This document shows, one piece after another, positions 50,837 through 61,365 of a DNA stretch of 64,000 nt. The notes under the pieces are model-generated. The model saw nothing but the letters and a program-made list of their open reading frames with translations. It was not told the origin of the DNA and did no database searches. The DNA comes from Pararoseomonas sp. SCSIO 73927. Lineage in GTDB: Bacteria > Pseudomonadota > Alphaproteobacteria > Acetobacterales > Acetobacteraceae. The stretch lies in contig NZ_CP146232.1 in assembly GCF_037040815.1 (NCBI RefSeq), forward strand, positions 1,916,501 through 1,980,500, given 5' to 3'. Numbering within the stretch: the stretch's first letter is position 1; every line of letters begins with the position of its first letter. Both the position numbers and the translations under genes were made by a program.

Positions 50837-51949
50837 ATGACCGGAACGATGCTGACGAACGACGGCCGGACCCGTCACCTCGGGCGCCGGCCCGCCCTTC
50901 TCGCCCTCGGCACGCTGGCGGCTGCCGGCCTCGCGCCGGGCGGCGCGGTGGCACAGGGCGCGCCGGGCGGCGCGATGGCACAGGGCGCGCCGGGCGGCGC
51001 GGCGGCACAGGTCGCGCCGAAGCCCGATTGGAGCCCTGCCGAGATGCCCTCCCAGCGCGGGCGCATCTTCCTCGTCACGGGCGGGACCAGCGGCATGGGG
51101 TACGAGGACGCCCGGGCCCTGGCCGCCGCCGGGGCCCGCGTGGTGATCGCGGCGCGCAACCCGCAGCGGGGGGAGGAGGCGATCGCCCGGATCCGGCAGG
51201 AGGTCCCTGGGGCCGAGCTCGGGTTCGAGGCGGTGGACCTGGCCGAACTCGCCTCGGTCCGTGCGCTGGCCGCCCGTCTCGGCGGGGCGCTGCCGCGGCT
51301 CGACGGGCTGATCAACAACGCCGCGATCATGGCGCCGCCGGAGCGCGGCACCTCCGCCGACGGGATGGAGATGCAGTTCGCCACCAACTACGCCGGGCAC
51401 TTCGTCCTGACGGCCGGGCTGCTCCCCCTGCTCCGCAGGGGCAGCGCGCCCCGGGTCGTCACCCTCTCCAGCATCGCCATCCACCGCGGCAGGATCGACC
51501 TCGAGGACCTGCAATCCGCGCGGGCCTATGACGGCTTCACGGCCTATGCCCAGTCGAAGCTGGCCTGCCTGATCTTCGCGATCGAGCTGCAGAGGCGCAG
51601 CGAGGCCGCGGGCTGGGGCGTCCAGAGCATGGCGGCCCATCCCGGCGTGGCGGTGACGGAACTCGTCGCGCGCGGGCCGGGGCTGGACAGCGAGGCCGGG
51701 CGCCAGTGGTCGGGCATGCGGGAGCGGATGCAGACCGCGGCCCAGGGCGCGCTGCCCACCCTCTACGCCGCCACGGCGCCGGAGGCCCGGGGCGGCGCCT
51801 ATTACGGGCCGACGGGGCCGAACGAGATCAGCGGCCCGCTCGGCCTGGCAACGGTCCCGGCAGCCGCCCGCGACCCGGCGCTCGCGGCCCGGCTATGGGC
51901 GGCCACGGAGGAGCTGACCGGCACGCGCTTCCCTCCGGCCGGGGGCTGA
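50837..51949 (+). CDS. SDR family oxidoreductase with signal-peptide-like N terminus
   Basis: A 370-residue protein starting at ATG 50837 with AGAGGA upstream. A signal-like stretch (RRPALLALGTLAAAGLAPGGAVAQ) is followed by a nine-residue unit repeated three times, each carrying an A-x-A-Q possible signal-peptidase site. The SDR core then starts, with TGGTSGMG at 81-88, INNAAIM and Tyr237/Lys241 in AYAQSK. It is closely similar to the SDR at 48182 throughout the core. A periplasmic location would require export of the folded, cofactor-loaded enzyme by Tat. Confidence 0.82.
   Translation: MTGTMLTNDGRTRHLGRRPALLALGTLAAAGLAPGGAVAQGAPGGAMAQGAPGGAAAQVAPKPDWSPAEMPSQRGRIFLVTGGTSGMGYEDARALAAAGARVVIAARNPQRGEEAIARIRQEVPGAELGFEAVDLAELASVRALAARLGGALPRLDGLINNAAIMAPPERGTSADGMEMQFATNYAGHFVLTAGLLPLLRRGSAPRVVTLSSIAIHRGRIDLEDLQSARAYDGFTAYAQSKLACLIFAIELQRRSEAAGWGVQSMAAHPGVAVTELVARGPGLDSEAGRQWSGMRERMQTAAQGALPTLYAATAPEARGGAYYGPTGPNEISGPLGLATVPAAARDPALAARLWAATEELTGTRFPPAGG
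50932..51012. repeat. Three tandem 27-base repeats in the SDR leader region
   Basis: Three units (50932-50958, 50959-50985, 50986-51012) differ at only a few bases. They encode the repeated AQGAPGGA-type segment and multiply the putative signal-peptidase cleavage motif (A37-V-A39, A46-M-A48, A55-A-A57, each followed by Gln). Confidence 0.85.
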
Positions 51950-52049
51950 GCCGGCCGGGCGGACAAGGCCCGTCCCGCCCGAATGACGGCGCGCCCCGGT
52001 TCGACGGGCCGGGGCGGCCGCGCGGAGGAGGGAACGCCGGCCCCGGAGG

Positions 52050-54374
52050 TCAGAGCCAACCGCGCTCCCGGAAGCCGCTCAGCTCGGTGCCGGGCGGCGC
52101 GTACCAGCCGCCCGCGCGATAGCGCGCGCCCAGCCGCAGCGCCGCCTCCTTGTTCCCGAAGGGGATGCGGAGCGGCGTCTCCTCCTCCCCGACGGCGGTG
52201 GCGGGGGTGGCCGGTTCAGGCCTTGCCGGGGAACGCCTCGGGGGCCTCTTGGGGCGCGTCGCGTCCTGCGCGGGGGCCGCCTTCTTCCGGCCTGCCGGGG
52301 CGCGCCGCCGGGGAGGGCGGGGCTTCTCCTCCGTCCCTGCCGGTTCGCCGGCGTCGGAAGGGGCGGCCTTGCCGGTGTGCCGGTCGAGGAAGGCGCGGCA
52401 GATCGTGCCGGAGGTGGCGTAGCCGCTCGGCGGCTCGATCCCCTTCTGCCGGGCCAGGCTCTCCACGAAGCGCTTCATGGCGGGGGTGGGCGGCAGCTTC
52501 CCGCCGCGCGCCTTCCTTGCCCCGCCCCCCGCCGGGCCGAGCAGCGCGGGGTCGATCGCCCCGGCCCCCTCCTGCAGCCGCCCGATGATCCGGCTGGCCT
52601 GGGCGCAGACGGCGTCGATCGCGCCCGTCATCTCCTGCTGGCCGACCAGCACCTCGTCCAGCAGGCGCTCCATCTGCGCCGTCACGCCGGGGTCCACCAG
52701 CGCCGGGTCCGCGCGCTCCAGCACGGCGTGGAGGGAGAGGCCGCGCTCCGTGGGCACGATGTTCTTGCCGTCGATCGCCAGGAACTCCTGCGCCTTGAGG
52801 CCCTTGATGACCTCGGCGCGGGTCGCGGGGGTGCCGATGCCCTTGGCCTCCTTCAGCCGCTCCTGCAGCGCCTCGTCCTCCACGAAGCGCCAGGCGTTCT
52901 GCATCGCCTCGATCAGCGTGCCCTCGTTGTAGCGCGGCGGGGGGCGGGTCTCCTTGTCCTCCACAGCGGCGTCGTGCAGGCGCACCGCCTCCCCGTCCCG
53001 CAGGGCGGGGAGGAGGGCGGCGTCCTCCCCCTTCTCGTCGGCCGGCTGCCAGTTCGGGAAGGCGGCGCGCCAGCCCATCTCGATCGGCTGGCGCCCGGTG
53101 GCCCGGAAGGCGTGGCCGCGCACGTCCAGCAGCGCCGTGGTCTGGCGGTAGCGGAAATCCGGCATCATGGCGGCGAGGTAGGAGCGCGCGATCACGTCGA
53201 ACAGCTTGCGCTCGTCGATCGAGAGGCGCGGCCAGACCTCGCGCAGGGTCTCCACCGTGTTCACGTTGGGGATCACGGCGTGGTGGCTGGCCCCGGCCAG
53301 GCCCCGGTCGTGGAAGGCGCCGCCGGCGCCGCGGCGGATCACAGGCGGATCGGGCACCGGCACCTCGGCGAAGGACCGCCCGGCGCGCAGCCCCGCCACG
53401 ATCCGCGGCGCGTCGGGGATCGCGCTCTCCGGCAGGTAGCGGGTCTCGGCGCGTGGGTAGGTGATGACCTTCTTGCCCTCGCCGTCGTAGAGCTGCTGCG
53501 CCACCTCCAGCGTGCGCGCGGCGGACCAGCCGAAACGGGAGCCGCAGAGCTTCTGGAGCGAGGGCAGGTCGTGCAGCCGGGGCGGGGACTGGCGCTTGTC
53601 CTCTACCTTAACGGAGATCGGGCCCTCGAAGCTCTCCGCCACCGCGGCGATCGCCTCCGCGTCCTCGCGCTTCAGGATCCGTTCCTTCGGCGCGTGGCGC
53701 ATGCGGAAGGGGCCGGCCGCGGCCGCGGCCTCGGCGGTGGCCACCACCTCGAAATAGGCCTGGGGGACGAAGTTGCGGATCTCCAGCTCCCGCCGGCACA
53801 CGATGGCCAGGGTCGGCGTCTTCACCCGGCCCACGCCGATCACGGTGCGCGCCCCGCGGGCCAGGGTGACGGTGGCGGTGCGGGTGAGGGAGAGGTTGTA
53901 GATCTGGTCCGCCTGCCGTCGCGCCACGGCGGCGGCGTAGAGGCGGGCGTACTCGGCATTCGGCCTGGCCCGGGCGAAGGCCTCCCGGATGGTCTGGGGA
54001 TCCTGGGCGGTGAAGATTACCCGCATGACCCGGCCGCGATACTTCAGATGCTCCAGGATCTCCTGCCCGATGAGCTGGCCCTCCCGATCGCAGTCCGTGG
54101 CGAGCCAGACGCATTTCGCGCCCTTCAGCGCGGCGCGGATGGCCTGGAGCTTGGAGGCCTTGTTGCCGCCCCGGGCGGGCTTGGTGGCGTAGAGCCCTTC
54201 CGGCCGCAGCAGGACCGGGGACCAGCGCTTCCACTCCGGGGAGACCTCCTCCGGCTCTTCCAGATCGAAGAGATGCCCTTCCGCCGGCAGGATCGCGCCG
54301 TAGCGGCCGCCCACCGCGGCCCGCACGTCCTTCGCCTGGCTGGTCTTCTCGGTGATGACGATCTGGTCGGTCAT
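52050..54374 (-). CDS. topB: Topoisomerase III-like type IA DNA topoisomerase with DUF5710-like C terminus
   Basis: A 774-residue enzyme from ATG 54374. The Toprim domain has the Glu in VITEK (residue 9) and the DxDxE triad Asp94, Asp96, Glu98 in LATDCDREGQLIG. The active-site tyrosine is Tyr306 in VITYPRAETRYLPES, which departs from the common TYPRTDSRYL by Ala-Glu for Thr-Asp. After a basic Ala/Pro/Arg/Lys-rich linker (about 660-725) the chain ends in IPFGNKEAALRLGARYRAGGWYAPPGTEL, which resembles DUF5710, in place of zinc ribbons. It relaxes or decatenates DNA through single-strand passage. It is divergent from rpoD. Confidence 0.88.
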   Translation of the reverse strand: MTDQIVITEKTSQAKDVRAAVGGRYGAILPAEGHLFDLEEPEEVSPEWKRWSPVLLRPEGLYATKPARGGNKASKLQAIRAALKGAKCVWLATDCDREGQLIGQEILEHLKYRGRVMRVIFTAQDPQTIREAFARARPNAEYARLYAAAVARRQADQIYNLSLTRTATVTLARGARTVIGVGRVKTPTLAIVCRRELEIRNFVPQAYFEVVATAEAAAAAGPFRMRHAPKERILKREDAEAIAAVAESFEGPISVKVEDKRQSPPRLHDLPSLQKLCGSRFGWSAARTLEVAQQLYDGEGKKVITYPRAETRYLPESAIPDAPRIVAGLRAGRSFAEVPVPDPPVIRRGAGGAFHDRGLAGASHHAVIPNVNTVETLREVWPRLSIDERKLFDVIARSYLAAMMPDFRYRQTTALLDVRGHAFRATGRQPIEMGWRAAFPNWQPADEKGEDAALLPALRDGEAVRLHDAAVEDKETRPPPRYNEGTLIEAMQNAWRFVEDEALQERLKEAKGIGTPATRAEVIKGLKAQEFLAIDGKNIVPTERGLSLHAVLERADPALVDPGVTAQMERLLDEVLVGQQEMTGAIDAVCAQASRIIGRLQEGAGAIDPALLGPAGGGARKARGGKLPPTPAMKRFVESLARQKGIEPPSGYATSGTICRAFLDRHTGKAAPSDAGEPAGTEEKPRPPRRRAPAGRKKAAPAQDATRPKRPPRRSPARPEPATPATAVGEEETPLRIPFGNKEAALRLGARYRAGGWYAPPGTELSGFRERGWL

Positions 54375-54680
54375 GGCAGCCCTTCGCCTGTTCTCTAAAG
54401 GTTCCGAAGCGGGCTTGCCAATCCCAGCCGTTTCTTCCCTGCGGGGCGGTTGTTGGGACCGCCCGGCCACCCCAAATTTACCCTGGCGCAACCGCCGGTA
54501 GCGGCCCCAAATGCAGAGTGCGCGGGGCCGCAATGCGGCTGGAATGGTGGTGAGCCGCAAAACAGGTCTGGGCATTCGGGCGCGAAGGCCCCAGATGGGC
54601 GCCTTCCCGCGCAGAGCACTTCCTCAGGGTGCTCCGGGGGCGCGGGTGTTCTTTGCGGGTGTTTCCGGGAGGGGATTGGC
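54375..54680. other. Divergent control region between topB and rpoD
   Basis: No gene is supported in these 306 bases. It contains a hairpin with 7-base arms GGGCGGT (54444-54450) / ACCGCCC (54458-54464) and an AT-rich spot, CCAAATTTACC, near 54473-54483. A possible but weak promoter for rpoD is TTGTTG (54450-54455) with CAAATT 17 bases on. The rpoD ribosome binding site GGGAGGGG is at 54667-54674. Confidence 0.4.
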
Positions 54681-56600
<1,920 letters not shown>

Positions 56601-56609
56601 TACGGCGCT

Positions 56610-56852
56610 GTCCGGGACCAGGGGGCGCTGCCCCCTGGAACCCCCCGCCAAGGGCCTGAGGCCCCTGGACCCCCATCCGGCTGCCGCCGCGCCGTCCTGA
56701 TACGGGGTCTCTGCGTGACGGGCCTCTTCCTGCCTTTGCAGTCGCCTCGGGTCATCGACCCGAGGCGCACCGTCAGCCGAGAGAGACCAACTCCTAGAGA
56801 AAGATGATGGTGAGGGGTCCGGGGAGAGGAAGAATTCCTTCTTCCTCTCCCT
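56610..56852. repeat. Dispersed convergent-junction repeat, full copy (hairpins A-B-C-D)
   Basis: Nearly identical to the unit at 24661 and in the same orientation. Arms are A 56618-56626 / 56630-56638, B 56648-56657 / 56659-56668, C 56743-56753 / 56757-56767 (perfect 11 bases) and D 56822-56834 / 56839-56851 (13 bases). The C loop differs (ATC for ATG). It begins ten bases after the rpoD stop and ends 25 bases before the stop of the convergent CoA-ligase gene, so it fills the junction. Confidence 0.85.
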
Positions 56853-56876
56853 GGCCACGGACCGGACGCGGCAGGA

Positions 56877-58112
56877 TCAGGCCGGAACCGGCCGCGTGTC
56901 GTCCACCGCGCGCCCATCGTTCGGCAGCGTTCCCGGCGGGACCAGCGACACCTCGCCGCGCAGCCCGGCGACGGTGCGGAGGGCCGTGGACAGCGCCTCC
57001 CGCAGCGCCGGGTCCTCGGGTGCCTCGGCCCGCAGCTCCAGCCGGTCCCCGTCCTCCCCCGCCGAGATGACGAGGCGCAGCCGCCCGAGGCCCGGGAATT
57101 GCCGCGCCAGTGCCGCCGCCATCTCAGGCCGCACGAAGAGGCCGCGGACCTTCGCGGCCTGGTCGGCGCGGCCCATCCAGCCGCGGATGCGGGTGTTGGT
57201 GCGGCCGCAGGGGCTGGGGCCCGGCATGATCGCGGAGAGATCGCCGGTGGCGAAGCGGATGAGGGGGTAGGCCTCGCTCAGGACGGTGACGACCACCTCG
57301 CCCACCTCGCCCTCCGGCACGGGGTCGCCGGTGCCGGGGCGGACGATCTCGACGATCACCTCCTCGTCGAGGATCAGGCCTTCGCGCGCCTCGCTCTCGT
57401 AGGCGATCACGCCGCACTCGGCGGTGGCGTAGGATTGCAGCACGGTGAGGCCGCGGTCCCCGTACCACTGCCGCAGGGCGGGCAGGTAGGCGCCGCCGGA
57501 GACGTGGCCGTAGCGGAGGGAGGAGGTGTCCAGCCCCATCGCGTCCGCCCGCTCCAGGACGATCCGCAGGAAGTCCGGCGTGCCGCACCAGGCGCGGGGG
57601 CGCAGGCGGGCCATCGCGCCCGCCTGGGCTTCCGTGTTGCCGGTACCGGCGGGGATGACGGGGCAGCCCAGCGCCATCGCCCCGCCTTCCAGCATGAAGC
57701 CGGCGGGGGTGAAGTGGTAGGCGAAGCAGTTCTGCATCACGTCGCCGGCCCGCAGCCCCGTGGCGTGCAGGGCGCGGGCGAAGCGGAAAGTGTCGGCGCC
57801 GCGCCCCTGCGGCTCGTGGATCGGGCCGGGGGAGACGAAGATGCGGGCGAGGTTGCCGATTGGCACGCCGTTCAGCCCGGCGAAGGGCGGGTCTGCCGCC
57901 TGCGCCGCGATCAGGTCCGACTTGCGGGTGACGGGCAGTTCCGCCAGCGCCGCGCGTGAGGCGATGTCCTCCGGCGCGAAGCCGGAGAGCGTGCGCGCCG
58001 CGTGAGCGGAGCCGGCGGCGGCGCGGGCCAGCAGGAAGGGCAGGCTTTCCATCAGCTCTGCCTCGCGCCGCTCCGGCGGGCGGGTCTCCAGGTCGTCGAA
58101 GTGCCCGGTCAC
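56877..58112 (-). CDS. Phenylacetate-CoA ligase-like AMP-binding enzyme (PaaK family)
   Basis: A 411-residue adenylate-forming enzyme. Recognisable segments are LPVTRKSDLIAAQAADPPFAGL, FVSPGPIHEPQGRGAD in the P-loop position, NCFAYHFTPAGFMLEGGAMALGCPVIPAGTGNTE, LQSYATAECGVIAYES and PLIRFATGDLS. It would activate an aromatic or other carboxylic acid to its CoA ester. The GTG start overlaps the LivF stop (GTGA), which makes it the last gene of the Liv-type operon and suggests that the imported compound is its substrate. Confidence 0.88.
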   Translation of the reverse strand: MTGHFDDLETRPPERREAELMESLPFLLARAAAGSAHAARTLSGFAPEDIASRAALAELPVTRKSDLIAAQAADPPFAGLNGVPIGNLARIFVSPGPIHEPQGRGADTFRFARALHATGLRAGDVMQNCFAYHFTPAGFMLEGGAMALGCPVIPAGTGNTEAQAGAMARLRPRAWCGTPDFLRIVLERADAMGLDTSSLRYGHVSGGAYLPALRQWYGDRGLTVLQSYATAECGVIAYESEAREGLILDEEVIVEIVRPGTGDPVPEGEVGEVVVTVLSEAYPLIRFATGDLSAIMPGPSPCGRTNTRIRGWMGRADQAAKVRGLFVRPEMAAALARQFPGLGRLRLVISAGEDGDRLELRAEAPEDPALREALSTALRTVAGLRGEVSLVPPGTLPNDGRAVDDTRPVPA

Positions 58113-58948
58113 AGCCAGCGCTTCCGGCGCTTGTAGGATTTCAGGCCCCGGAAGGAGCGACGGTCCTTGCCGTGGCCGCCGAGGTAGAACTCCTTCACGT
58201 CCTCGTTCGAGGCGAGGTCGGCCGCCGTGCCGTCCAGCACGACCTTGCCCCCTTCCATGACGTAGCCGAAATCCGCGACGGAGAGGGCCATGCGCGCGTT
58301 CTGCTCCACCAGCAGGATCGTCACCCCGAGCTCGGCGTTGATGCGGCGAATGATGCCGAACACCTCCTTCACCAGCAGGGGGGAGAGGCCCATGGAGGGC
58401 TCGTCCATCAGGATGAGCTTCGGGCGCGCCATCAGCGCGCGCCCGATCGCCAGCATCTGCTGCTCCCCGCCGGAGAGATAGCCGGCGAGGCCGGTGCGCT
58501 CCTTCAGGCGGGGGAAGAACTCGTAAACCCTCTCGATGTCCTGCCGCACCTCGTTGTCCCGGCGCGTGTAGGCGCCGAGGCGGAGGTTCTCCAGGCAGGT
58601 CATGTCGGAGATGATCCGGCGCCCCTCCATCACCTGAAAGATGCCGCGCCGGACGATCTCATGCGGGTCGATGCCGTCGATCCGCTCGCCGGCGAAGCGC
58701 ACCTCGCCGCGCGTGACCTCGCCCTCCTCGGTCTTCAGCAGGCCGCTGATGGCCTTCAGCGTGGTGGACTTCCCGGCGCCATTGGCCCCGAGAAGCGCCA
58801 CGATCTTGCCCTGCGGCACCGCGAGGGAGAGTCCGCGCAGCACGAGGATGACGTCGTTGTACACGACCTCGATGTTCGCCACCTCGAGCAGCGGCGTCGC
58901 GACCGCCGCCGCCGGGGTGGGGGAGGGTTGCTGCGCGGCGTCCAACAT
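58109..58948 (-). CDS. livF: Branched-chain-type ABC transporter ATP-binding protein LivF
   Basis: A 279-residue ATPase. Walker A is GANGAGKST (54-62), the signature LSGGEQQMLAIGRALM is at about 160, Walker B is LILMDEPSMGLSP, and the His-loop region is VTILLVEQNARMALSVAD. The C-terminal extension (GKDRRSFRGLKSYKRRKRWL) is basic and characteristic of LivF proteins of acyl-CoA-ligase-linked Liv clusters. It starts on the last base of the receptor stop codon (TGATG). Confidence 0.94.
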   Translation of the reverse strand: MLDAAQQPSPTPAAAVATPLLEVANIEVVYNDVILVLRGLSLAVPQGKIVALLGANGAGKSTTLKAISGLLKTEEGEVTRGEVRFAGERIDGIDPHEIVRRGIFQVMEGRRIISDMTCLENLRLGAYTRRDNEVRQDIERVYEFFPRLKERTGLAGYLSGGEQQMLAIGRALMARPKLILMDEPSMGLSPLLVKEVFGIIRRINAELGVTILLVEQNARMALSVADFGYVMEGGKVVLDGTAADLASNEDVKEFYLGGHGKDRRSFRGLKSYKRRKRWL

Positions 58949-60231
58949 CACCAGCCCAGCAGCTCGCGCTTGCGCTCGAGCTCCACGGTCGTCACAGGCT
59001 CCAGCCGCATCGTGCCCGCGCGGATCAGCTCGCCCACCGAGCCCTGGGCTGTGTCGCCCGTGACCACGGCGCGGTAGATCGCCACCCGCATGGTGCCGCG
59101 ATGGTCCTCCGCGGTGAAGGTGGAGGGGGTGCAGACGCCCTCGAAGCCGCGCGGCACCCAATTGGTGCGCTCGTAGAAGGCCTTCTGGATGCGCTCGCCC
59201 GTCACCTGCCCGCCATTGGCGGCGGCGGTGTCCATCGCCTCCACCATCAGCATCGCGGCGCAGGCGCCGGCGAGATAGTGGACGGGGCGGTAGGCGGTGC
59301 CGGCGGGGTCGGAGATACGGCTGATTGCCCGGATCGCCTCCATCCCCGGCGCGTCCTGCCCGGTGACGACCTGCGTCCGCACGGGGAAGACCACGCCGTT
59401 GGCCGCCGTGCCCGCGGCCTTCATGGCGTTCTCGTCCATGCCCCAGACATTGCCCATAAACTGCACCTGCACCCCCGCCGCCTGGCAGGCGCGCAGCACG
59501 GAGATGTTGGAGCCGGCGGTGTTGCCGAGATAGGCGTAGTTCACGCCCTGCTGGCGCAGCGTCAGGCACTGCGCGGTGTAGTCGCCGGGAGCGAGGGCGA
59601 ACTGGATCGCCGGCACCACGTCGAAGCCCAGCTCCCGCGCCATGGCCTCCCCCGCCTCCTTCGGCGAGTTCGGGTAGGGGTGGTTGCCGCCCATGTGGAC
59701 GTATTTCGGCCGGCCGGACTGTCCCCGCGCCTTCCAGTCATCCGCCGCCCAGCGCAGCATCCCCCGCAGCGCGTCCGAGTAGGAGGGGCCGAAGAAGAAG
59801 TTGTACGGGGATGCTTCCACGCCCGCGCGACCGGACTTGCCGCCCGCATCCGTCAGCGCGGCAGAGTAGGAGCCGGAGATGAAGGGGATGCGGTCCCGGT
59901 TCACGAAGCGCACCAGCGCCTCCGTGTCCGCCGTGCCCCAGCCCTGGATGGCCACCACCCGCTCCCGGCCCGTCCAGGCCTGGTACTGGGAGACGGCGCG
60001 CGGCGCCTGGTAGCCGTAGTCGAAGCCCAGCACGTTCAACTGGCGGCCGCCCACGCCCTGGCGCGTTTGGTTCACCCAGGCCAGCGTGTCCGCCACCCCC
60101 TGGCCATAGGGCACGCCGACGTCGGAGGTGGCGCCGGAATTGTCCATCAGGTGCCCGACGGGGATGCGCTGCTGCGCCACCGCCGGCGCCGCGATCGCAA
60201 TGGTCGCCGCCAGGGCGAGGAGTGCCTTCAT
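58948..60231 (-). CDS. Branched-chain-type ABC transporter periplasmic receptor
   Basis: A 427-residue type I binding protein with signal peptide MKALLALAATIAIAAPAVAQ and the start RIPVGHLMDNSGATSDVGVPYGQGVADTLAWVN. It is longer than LivJ/LivK and resembles receptors used for aromatic acids and other non-amino-acid ligands. With LivF, LivM and LivH it forms an importer. A 62-base gap separates it from livM. Confidence 0.9.
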   Translation of the reverse strand: MKALLALAATIAIAAPAVAQQRIPVGHLMDNSGATSDVGVPYGQGVADTLAWVNQTRQGVGGRQLNVLGFDYGYQAPRAVSQYQAWTGRERVVAIQGWGTADTEALVRFVNRDRIPFISGSYSAALTDAGGKSGRAGVEASPYNFFFGPSYSDALRGMLRWAADDWKARGQSGRPKYVHMGGNHPYPNSPKEAGEAMARELGFDVVPAIQFALAPGDYTAQCLTLRQQGVNYAYLGNTAGSNISVLRACQAAGVQVQFMGNVWGMDENAMKAAGTAANGVVFPVRTQVVTGQDAPGMEAIRAISRISDPAGTAYRPVHYLAGACAAMLMVEAMDTAAANGGQVTGERIQKAFYERTNWVPRGFEGVCTPSTFTAEDHRGTMRVAIYRAVVTGDTAQGSVGELIRAGTMRLEPVTTVELERKRELLGW

Positions 60232-60293
60232 ACGTCCGTTTCCCTCTGTTGTTGCCGGCCGCTTTCCGCGGCTCGTCGTCGCTAAGAATGGGT

Positions 60294-61361
60294 TCAGTGC
60301 GAGTAGGGGTAGAGCTTCCAGTAGGCCTTGATAAGCTTCCAGCGATGGGCCAGCCCATCCGGCTCGAAGATCAGGAACAGGATAATCGCGGCGCCGATCG
60401 CCATCTCCCGCAGGAAGGAGATGTTGCCGCCGATCTTCAGCGCCCGGTCCAGCGCGCCGCCCGCGAGCAGGTCCGCCCCGGACTGCACCACCTCCGGCAG
60501 CGCCACCATGAAGGCCGCGCCCATGAGGCTGCCCATGATGGAGCCGAGCCCGCCGATGATCACCATCCCCAGGAACTGGATGGAGAAGAGGATGTTGAAG
60601 GCCTCCACGGAGACGAAGAGGAGGTGGTGCGCGTAGAGCGCGCCGCCGACACCCGCGTAGAAGCTCGCGATCCCGAAGGAGAGGGTGCGGTAATAGGCGA
60701 GGTTGATGCCCATGATCTCGGCGGAGAGGTAGTGGTCCCGCACCGCGACCAGCGCCCGCCCGTCCCGCGTGCGCATCAGGTTGGCGGCGGCCACGAACAT
60801 GATCACGACGAAGGCGAGGACGAGGTAGAAGTAGCTCTCCTCCCGGTCGAAGGCGAAGCCGCCGAGGGTGGGGGATTCCGTCATCCGCCCGGAGACGCCG
60901 CCGGTGAACCACTGCGCGCGGGCGAAGAAGTCCTCCAGGATGAACTGGGCGGCCAGCGTCGCGATTGCGAGGTAGAGGCCCTTCAGCCGCGCGGCCGGTG
61001 CCCCGAACATCAGCCCCACCGCCGCCGCGATCACCCCGGCCAGCGGGATGCAGAGCAGCACGGGTATCCCGAAGCGCTCGTGCAGCCAGGCCGAGGCGAA
61101 GGCGCCGAGCCCGAAGAAGGCGGCGTGCCCGATGCTGATCTGCCCGCTGAACCCGACGAGGATGTTCAGCCCCAGCGCCGCGATGCCGAGCGTGCCGATG
61201 TTGATGAGCAGCCCCAGAAGGTAGCGGTCCAGCACCAGCGGCGCGAGGCAGAGCAGCGCCAGCCCGACCCAGAGGGCAGCGCGGCTCCCGAAGGTCGGGA
61301 AGATCGTCGTGTCCGCGCGGTAGCTCGTGCGGAAGTCGCCGGTGGGAGCGAGAACGGCCAT
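60294..61361 (-). CDS. livM: Branched-chain-type ABC transporter permease LivM
   Basis: A 355-residue permease with eight to ten helices. Typical stretches are NILVGFSGQISIGHAAFFGLGAFASAWL, LKGLYLAIATLAAQFILEDFF, YAGVGGALYAHHLLFVSVEAFNILFSIQFLGMVIIGGLGSIMGSLMGAAF, which contains the EAA-like coupling loop, and AAIILFLIFEPDGLAHRW. It pairs with LivH in the membrane. Four bases separate it from livH. Confidence 0.94.
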   Translation of the reverse strand: MAVLAPTGDFRTSYRADTTIFPTFGSRAALWVGLALLCLAPLVLDRYLLGLLINIGTLGIAALGLNILVGFSGQISIGHAAFFGLGAFASAWLHERFGIPVLLCIPLAGVIAAAVGLMFGAPAARLKGLYLAIATLAAQFILEDFFARAQWFTGGVSGRMTESPTLGGFAFDREESYFYLVLAFVVIMFVAAANLMRTRDGRALVAVRDHYLSAEIMGINLAYYRTLSFGIASFYAGVGGALYAHHLLFVSVEAFNILFSIQFLGMVIIGGLGSIMGSLMGAAFMVALPEVVQSGADLLAGGALDRALKIGGNISFLREMAIGAAIILFLIFEPDGLAHRWKLIKAYWKLYPYSH

Positions 61362-61365
61362 GGGG

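Noticed and set aside
54450..54680. Upstream extension of rpoD by 77 residues
   Set aside because: The added sequence does not look like sigma region 1.1 and a good ribosome binding site precedes ATG 54681.
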